A DNA stretch of 8,885 nucleotides from Candidatus Moraniibacteriota bacterium. Its GTDB lineage: Bacteria; Patescibacteriota; Minisyncoccia; Moranbacterales; DUUL01. Positions within the stretch are counted from its first letter, which is position 1. Each line of letters begins with the position of its first letter. Of the stretch, positions 5,502-8,885 are shown piece by piece. The notes beneath the pieces were generated by a model that was given only the letters and a program-made list of their open reading frames with translations, was not told the DNA's origin and did no database searches. A program made the position numbers and the translations under genes. The stretch is taken from positions 1 through 8,885 of the forward strand of contig JAGYNP010000067.1 in NCBI GenBank assembly GCA_018399935.1, read 5' to 3'.

Positions 5502-5889
5502 AAAGCGGTTTATTTTTGGTTTATTTTTTTATTATTTTCCAGCATTTCTTTGGATGTTTTTGATTTTTTATCTTTCTTCAATTCCAGGTTTAAAAACTGG
5601 AGTAAAACCAATAGAACTAGAAATATTTTTTAGAAAAACTGCTCATTTACTTGAATATTTTATTTTAACTTTTTTGTTTTGGCGAATTTTTAGGGAATAT
5701 TGGAAATTATCTTTCAAAAAAGCGGGAGTTCTTTGTTTTTCTTTGATATTATTATATGCTGTTAGTGATGAGTGGCATCAAAGTTTTATTGAAAACAGAG
5801 CAGGGAGGGCATTGGATGTCTTAATTGATGTTGTAGGGGCTTTGTTGACTTTAGTTATACTAAATTTTTTATCAAAAATTAGAAAATAA
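5494..5889 (+). CDS. VanZ-like family membrane protein
   Basis: The 131-residue product has about four membrane helices (near 8-28, 52-66, 78-91 and 106-126) and the conserved marks of the VanZ-like family: SSIPG (28-32), the K-x2-H-x2-EY pattern at 48-55 (KTAHLLEY), SDEWHQSF (91-98), Arg102, and DVLIDVVGA (108-116). Members include VanZ of glycopeptide-resistance clusters and many uncharacterised envelope proteins; the biochemical role is not established. Resistance should not be inferred here. It overlaps the microprotein upstream by 8 nt, and its TAA overlaps the next gene's ATG by one base. The pairing with a lipid-linked sugar transferase suggests a role in cell-surface glycan or lipid-carrier metabolism. 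Confidence 0.85.
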   Translation: MNKKRFIFGLFFYYFPAFLWMFLIFYLSSIPGLKTGVKPIELEIFFRKTAHLLEYFILTFLFWRIFREYWKLSFKKAGVLCFSLILLYAVSDEWHQSFIENRAGRALDVLIDVVGALLTLVILNFLSKIRK

Positions 5890-6884
5890 TGGTGAATTGG
5901 TTGATTTTAGCTTTAATGGCTTTTTCGATTTCAAGTTTGATTAGTTTTTTATTATCAAGAAAAATAATAAAAAAAAGGTCAAAAATTTATAGATTAGGAG
6001 GGATAGCAATTATCTCTTCTTTTGTTATGGTTTTTTTATTTTCAGAGATAGTGATTACTTTAGAATGGCAAGCAGTTTTAGTGGGCTCTTTGTTGATTCT
6101 TATATTTGGTTTGTTGGATGATTTTGAGAGTTTAAATTGGAAGAAACAAATTATTTTTCAAATCATTTTAGCTTTAATTTTGATTTGGTCTGGTTTTGAA
6201 ATAGGAAGGGTGACTTTTGCTGGAAATGAATTTTTCAGGATGGATTTTTGGCAATTAGAGATGTTTGATAAAACTTTTTCAATTATCAGTAGTTTGTTTA
6301 TCGTTTTTTGGTTGATGATTTTGATTAATGCGGTTAACTGGTTGGATGGTTCTGATGGACTTTTATCAGTAGCTGGAATTTTGTCATTATTGGCTGTTTT
6401 TGGAGTAAGTTTGCGACCAGAAGTTAATCAGCCAGCGTTAGCGATAATTAGTATTGTTGGGATTGGTTCCTTGGGAGGGTTTTTTGTTTTCAATTTCCCT
6501 AAAGCTAAAATTGAAGCGGGAACTAGCGGTAGTTATTTTATTGGATTTATTTTGGCTTCATTAGCTATTATAGCTGGAACTAAAATTTCTACTACTATGG
6601 TAATATTAATTTTACCAGTCACTGATTTTGTTTGGGTAATAGTTGAGAGATTTAGAGCAGGACAATCAATCTTTAAAAGAGATAATAAGAAAAGACATTT
6701 GCATTATAAATTGTTGGAAAAAGGTCTTAGTCCTAGGCAAATTTTAATTGGGTATGCAATTTTTTTGGGGTTGGCTTTACTATTAAGTTTTTTTGTAGTC
6801 AATCAATTTCAAAAAATCATTTTGTTAACGGTAGAATTTTTGATGATTTTGATTTTAATGATAAAGTTGAGAAGTAATCTCTAG
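5889..6884 (+). CDS. GT4-type polyprenyl-phosphate sugar-phosphate transferase (WecA/TagO/MraY superfamily), with altered active site
   Basis: This polytopic 331-residue protein resembles enzymes that move a sugar-1-phosphate from a UDP-sugar to undecaprenyl phosphate, the first step of O-antigen, teichoic acid or peptidoglycan lipid synthesis at the inner membrane face. Family motifs in order: RLGGIAI (35-41); LLDDFESLNWKKQ with Asp77-Asp78 (75-87); INAVNWLDGSDGLL (146-159); FNFPKAKIEAGTSGS (201-215); and RHLHYKLL (269-276), matching the cytoplasmic HxH loop. Two things are unusual. The canonical GDxGS aspartate is Thr212 (AGTSGS). The N-terminal segment with the D-x-P...R-K-x-H pattern before RLGG is shortened to KKRSKIY. 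The first Asp pair and the N-x2-N-x2-DG-x-DGL motif are intact. The donor sugar cannot be told. The start overlaps the VanZ-like stop by one base. Confidence 0.85.
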   Translation: MVNWLILALMAFSISSLISFLLSRKIIKKRSKIYRLGGIAIISSFVMVFLFSEIVITLEWQAVLVGSLLILIFGLLDDFESLNWKKQIIFQIILALILIWSGFEIGRVTFAGNEFFRMDFWQLEMFDKTFSIISSLFIVFWLMILINAVNWLDGSDGLLSVAGILSLLAVFGVSLRPEVNQPALAIISIVGIGSLGGFFVFNFPKAKIEAGTSGSYFIGFILASLAIIAGTKISTTMVILILPVTDFVWVIVERFRAGQSIFKRDNKKRHLHYKLLEKGLSPRQILIGYAIFLGLALLLSFFVVNQFQKIILLTVEFLMILILMIKLRSNL

Positions 6885-6909
6885 TTTAGTAATTTTTCTA
6901 TTAAAAAAA

Positions 6910-7371
6910 ATGAAAGGGAAGAAAATATTTTTTAATCCAATGGTATTTATTGTTTTGATTATTAGTTTTTTGATTGGAGTTAATTTTTGGAAAAAGCAGA
7001 TAAAAAATAATATCTTTTTTACTGATTCAGAAATAACAATTAATTCAACTGATTTGAAAGTTAAAATCTCCGATACTCCCGAAGAAACTTATCAAGGTTT
7101 AAGCGGGCAAAAAAAAATTCCTTCGAGAACGGGGATGTTATTTTTATATAATCAATATAGTTTTTGTTATCATGTGATGAGGGGGATGTTGTTTGATTTA
7201 GATTTTATTTTTTTAAAAGATGGAAAAGTTGTTTCAATTAAAGAAAATGTTTCAAAGGATTTAAGCGGAGTCATTCAGGCTGAAAGTGTTTGCAATCAAG
7301 TTTTAGAAATAAATGCTGGAGAAGTGGAATCTTTAGAAATAGAAGTTGGGGATAAAATGAAAATTAAATAA
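6910..7371 (+). CDS. Membrane-anchored DUF192 protein
   Basis: The 153-residue product has an N-terminal membrane helix (about 10-27) and then a DUF192 domain (about 42-152), expected on the outer side of the membrane. Recognisable blocks are GLSGQKKIPSRTGMLFLY (63-80), which matches the family's GLM-R...GMLF region; MRGMLFDLDFIFL (90-102), matching the M-K-x-M-x-F-x-L-D-x-I-F core; and VLEINAGEVESLEIEVGDKM (131-150), the typical ending. The usual F-W before the Met is replaced by HV, and two cysteines (Cys86, Cys128) flank the core and might pair. The function of DUF192 is unknown. It is the last gene of the run, 25 nt after the transferase and 33 nt before the terminator stem. Confidence 0.85.
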   Translation: MKGKKIFFNPMVFIVLIISFLIGVNFWKKQIKNNIFFTDSEITINSTDLKVKISDTPEETYQGLSGQKKIPSRTGMLFLYNQYSFCYHVMRGMLFDLDFIFLKDGKVVSIKENVSKDLSGVIQAESVCNQVLEINAGEVESLEIEVGDKMKIK

Positions 7372-7404
7372 TTTTGAAATATATTGCAATAAAAAGATAT
7401 TTTA

Positions 7405-7444
7405 AAAAATACTGATTTAAATACTGATTTAAATCAGTATTTTT
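7405..7444. terminator. Bidirectional terminator between convergent genes, with duplicated arm
   Basis: A 14-bp stem, arms 7405-7418 and 7431-7444, with flanking A- and T-tracts can end both the plus-strand run and the convergent DHH-like gene. The left arm is present twice: ACTGATTTAAAT occurs in tandem at 7411-7422 and 7423-7434. The second copy makes a competing loopless 24-bp palindrome (7419-7442), so two mutually exclusive hairpins are possible. Confidence 0.8.
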
Positions 7445-7453
7445 ATTAAATTT

Positions 7454-8578
7454 TTAAATATTTTTTTCTAAAATTGTGTTGAATAATTCTTTTTCGGCTT
7501 GGATTAGGTTTTTTTGATTGAAATTGATTGCTAGTAGTTGATTGGAAGTATTTACTTCATAGAATTCGGTGATTTTATTCATTTTCTTTTCGTCAACCAT
7601 CTTCATTAAGGCGATGGATTGATTTTTTTTGTTGGTGAAGATGATGAGGCAAGTTTGATTTTGAGGAAAGCTTTTTTGAATTTCCTCTAAGACACTTGGA
7701 ATGTCTTCTTCAGTGGAAGAGCTTTGAAGAAAATCTTCCTGGGAAACCAAGGACCAAATGATTTTTTTGTCTTTGTCCCAATGCAATCTGGCCATAATTC
7801 TTCCCCATAATTTGAGAAAAGATAATTTCTTGTTTCTGTATAGATGCTGGATGATCAAGGGTTGGTCAGCCTTGAATTTAATTAATTTAGCTGATAAAAC
7901 CATGGCTTTGGGAGAAGTGGTCGGAACTTGAAAGCTTTCAGTGGAAGAAATTATTCCAGTCAAAAGACATTGGGCTATTTTTTTATTTAATAGGTCTTCA
8001 TAGTTATCTAAAAATAATTCGGTTATAATTTCACCGATTGAGGAAGCGGTTTCTTCGACAATGTTGACTTGGCCATAGTGTTCGTTGCGAGGGTTGTAGT
8101 CAAGGTTGATTTTGGGAACTTCGAAAAATAGATCAGTATTTAAAAGATAAGTTTCTTCTAAATTTTCCAGCGTGGGTGTTCCTAAGATTATTATTAAATC
8201 AAATTTAAATTTGGCTGGAACAAAAGAGAAGTCTTTGGGGTTGATGGCTCCTTTTTCTGGGGTGATGTGAATGGTGTATTTGTCTTCTTTTTCTTCGGTT
8301 TTGATATCGATAATTTTGTTTTCTTTGGTGTTGAAAATCAATTGAAAATCTCTCAAGCCATTAAGGTTGTTGATTGTTTTGATTGGTTTTGACAGAAAGG
8401 AAATTTGCTGGGGGTCTTTTTTGTTTGAGAATAAGGTTACTGATTTTTCCAATTTTTCTAATAAATAAACTAGAGCAAAGGAAGAAGTTTTTTGATCAAT
8501 TGAATTTTCTGGAGAGATAACTAAAATTTCTTTTGATTTTTTTATTAGTTTTTTAAAGTCTTCAACAGAGTTTAACAT
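7454..8578 (-). CDS. DHH-family phosphoesterase-like protein lacking catalytic residues
   Basis: The 374-residue product has the outline of a DHH/DHHA1 phosphoesterase of the NrnA (nanoRNase/pAp phosphatase) type. Landmarks are LVISPENSIDQKTSSFALVYLL (19-40), in place of the family's H-x-PDGDAxGSxxAL; INLDYNPRNEHYGQVNIVEE (157-176), in place of the DHH motif block; ASSIGEIITELF (178-189); and LLTGIISSTESFQVPTTSP (205-223), in place of the LxTGIxTDTGxF strand. The metal ligands are changed: DHH reads Asp160-Tyr161-Asn162, the TDT block reads SST, the first motif keeps only one candidate Asp, and the C-terminal GGGH substrate loop is not found. The fold probably remains but catalysis is unlikely. 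The frame is intact, so this is a pseudoenzyme rather than a pseudogene. A weak promoter (TTGAAA, 17 nt, TTTTAT) lies at 8588-8616. Confidence 0.7.
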   Translation of the reverse strand: MLNSVEDFKKLIKKSKEILVISPENSIDQKTSSFALVYLLEKLEKSVTLFSNKKDPQQISFLSKPIKTINNLNGLRDFQLIFNTKENKIIDIKTEEKEDKYTIHITPEKGAINPKDFSFVPAKFKFDLIIILGTPTLENLEETYLLNTDLFFEVPKINLDYNPRNEHYGQVNIVEETASSIGEIITELFLDNYEDLLNKKIAQCLLTGIISSTESFQVPTTSPKAMVLSAKLIKFKADQPLIIQHLYRNKKLSFLKLWGRIMARLHWDKDKKIIWSLVSQEDFLQSSSTEEDIPSVLEEIQKSFPQNQTCLIIFTNKKNQSIALMKMVDEKKMNKITEFYEVNTSNQLLAINFNQKNLIQAEKELFNTILEKNI

Positions 8579-8885
8579 TTATTTAAGATAAAAATATTTA
8601 TTGGGGCTGTTTTCAATTACAGTTTTGTTACGAAATTTTCTAGTTTTGAGGTAAATTTTTCAAACAATTTTTGAAGCTTTAGCTTTAGTTAAGGCAAGAA
8701 AATTTTTTAAAAATTTAACCAAAAATAGAAAATTGCAGTAAAAAGGGTGATCGAAATAATCCCTTATTAGTAAATTTTACTGAGAGTAGAATAAAAAATG
8801 ATATCATATTTAAAAATAAATTCAAGAGAGAGAAATAATTGAAATTTTATAATTTTAAGGATCGTATAATATTTTTTATTTTTTA
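8579..8885. other. Terminal intergenic region with a leader-like hairpin
   Basis: No complete gene is seen. The main feature is an imperfect stem: CAGTAAAA (8736-8743) pairs perfectly with TTTTACTG (8775-8782), enclosing a second helix AGGG/CCCT (8744-8747 with 8761-8764). It sits about 57 nt before the possible TTG start at 8839 and could be part of that gene's leader or an operator. Otherwise the region is low-complexity AT-rich DNA, with a tandem CTTTAG near 8675-8690. Confidence 0.4.
8839..8885 (+). CDS. Possible start of a further gene, cut by the window end
   Basis: Directly after an in-frame TAA, a TTG at 8839 opens a frame reading KFYNFKDRIIFFIF to the window end. That is a short basic tip followed by a hydrophobic run, as at the start of a membrane or exported protein. 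A purine-rich AAGAGAGAG lies 6-14 nt upstream and could act as a weak ribosome binding site. With only 15 codons and a non-ATG start this is tentative. Confidence 0.25.
   Translation, partial: MKFYNFKDRIIFFIF

Noticed and set aside
5494..5889. Glycopeptide resistance suggested by VanZ similarity.
   Set aside because: VanZ-like proteins are widespread without resistance function, and no vanHAX-type genes are nearby.

Overview
The window is a compact, strongly AT-rich bacterial segment with very short intergenic distances inside gene runs. Its features point to a small-genome member of the Candidate Phyla Radiation (Patescibacteria; Parcubacteria/Falkowbacteria-like). These are a stand-alone groES, a membrane-anchored PEGA-domain/propeller protein, a SecD with a parvulin-like insert, a VanZ-like protein next to a WecA/MraY-type transferase, and a degenerate DHH protein. 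The lineage is an inference from gene content; no rRNA or tRNA is present to test it.

Layout. Positions 1-162 hold no convincing gene but carry a good sigma70-type promoter (96-124) overlapped by a CIRCE-like imperfect inverted repeat, which leads into groES (163-438). A 17-bp perfect hairpin (459-498) ends that unit. Positions 499-811 are the oddest part: paired direct repeats, a 40-bp perfect palindrome built from 12-bp units, and a GC-rich block (about 640-785) that folds into a long hairpin with a possible pseudoknot or switch. This looks like an uncharacterised structured RNA or repeat element. A PEGA-domain protein follows on the minus strand (812-2287). A 409-bp divergent spacer (2288-2696) carries promoters for both flanking genes and an orphan terminator-like hairpin.

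The plus-strand run begins with secD (2697-4385), whose periplasmic domain contains an inserted, apparently circularly permuted PpiC/parvulin module. No secF follows. After a 76-nt gap with a very strong Shine-Dalgarno come, nearly all overlapping or within 25 nt: a two-helix small membrane protein, a HAD-IB phosphatase, a 38-residue membrane microprotein (5385-5501), a VanZ-like protein, a GT4-type polyprenyl-phosphate sugar-phosphate transferase, and an anchored DUF192 protein. The run ends at a bidirectional terminator (7405-7444) shared with a convergent minus-strand gene (7454-8578), which encodes a DHH-fold protein that has lost its metal-binding residues. The last 307 bases hold a structured leader and possibly the first codons of another gene running off the end.

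Taken together, most of the genes act at the cell envelope: protein export (SecD), possible export-linked folding (the parvulin insert), lipid-linked glycan initiation (GT4), and VanZ, DUF192 and PEGA proteins at the membrane. Two genes, the GT4 transferase and the DHH protein, keep their family fold signatures but lack canonical catalytic residues.
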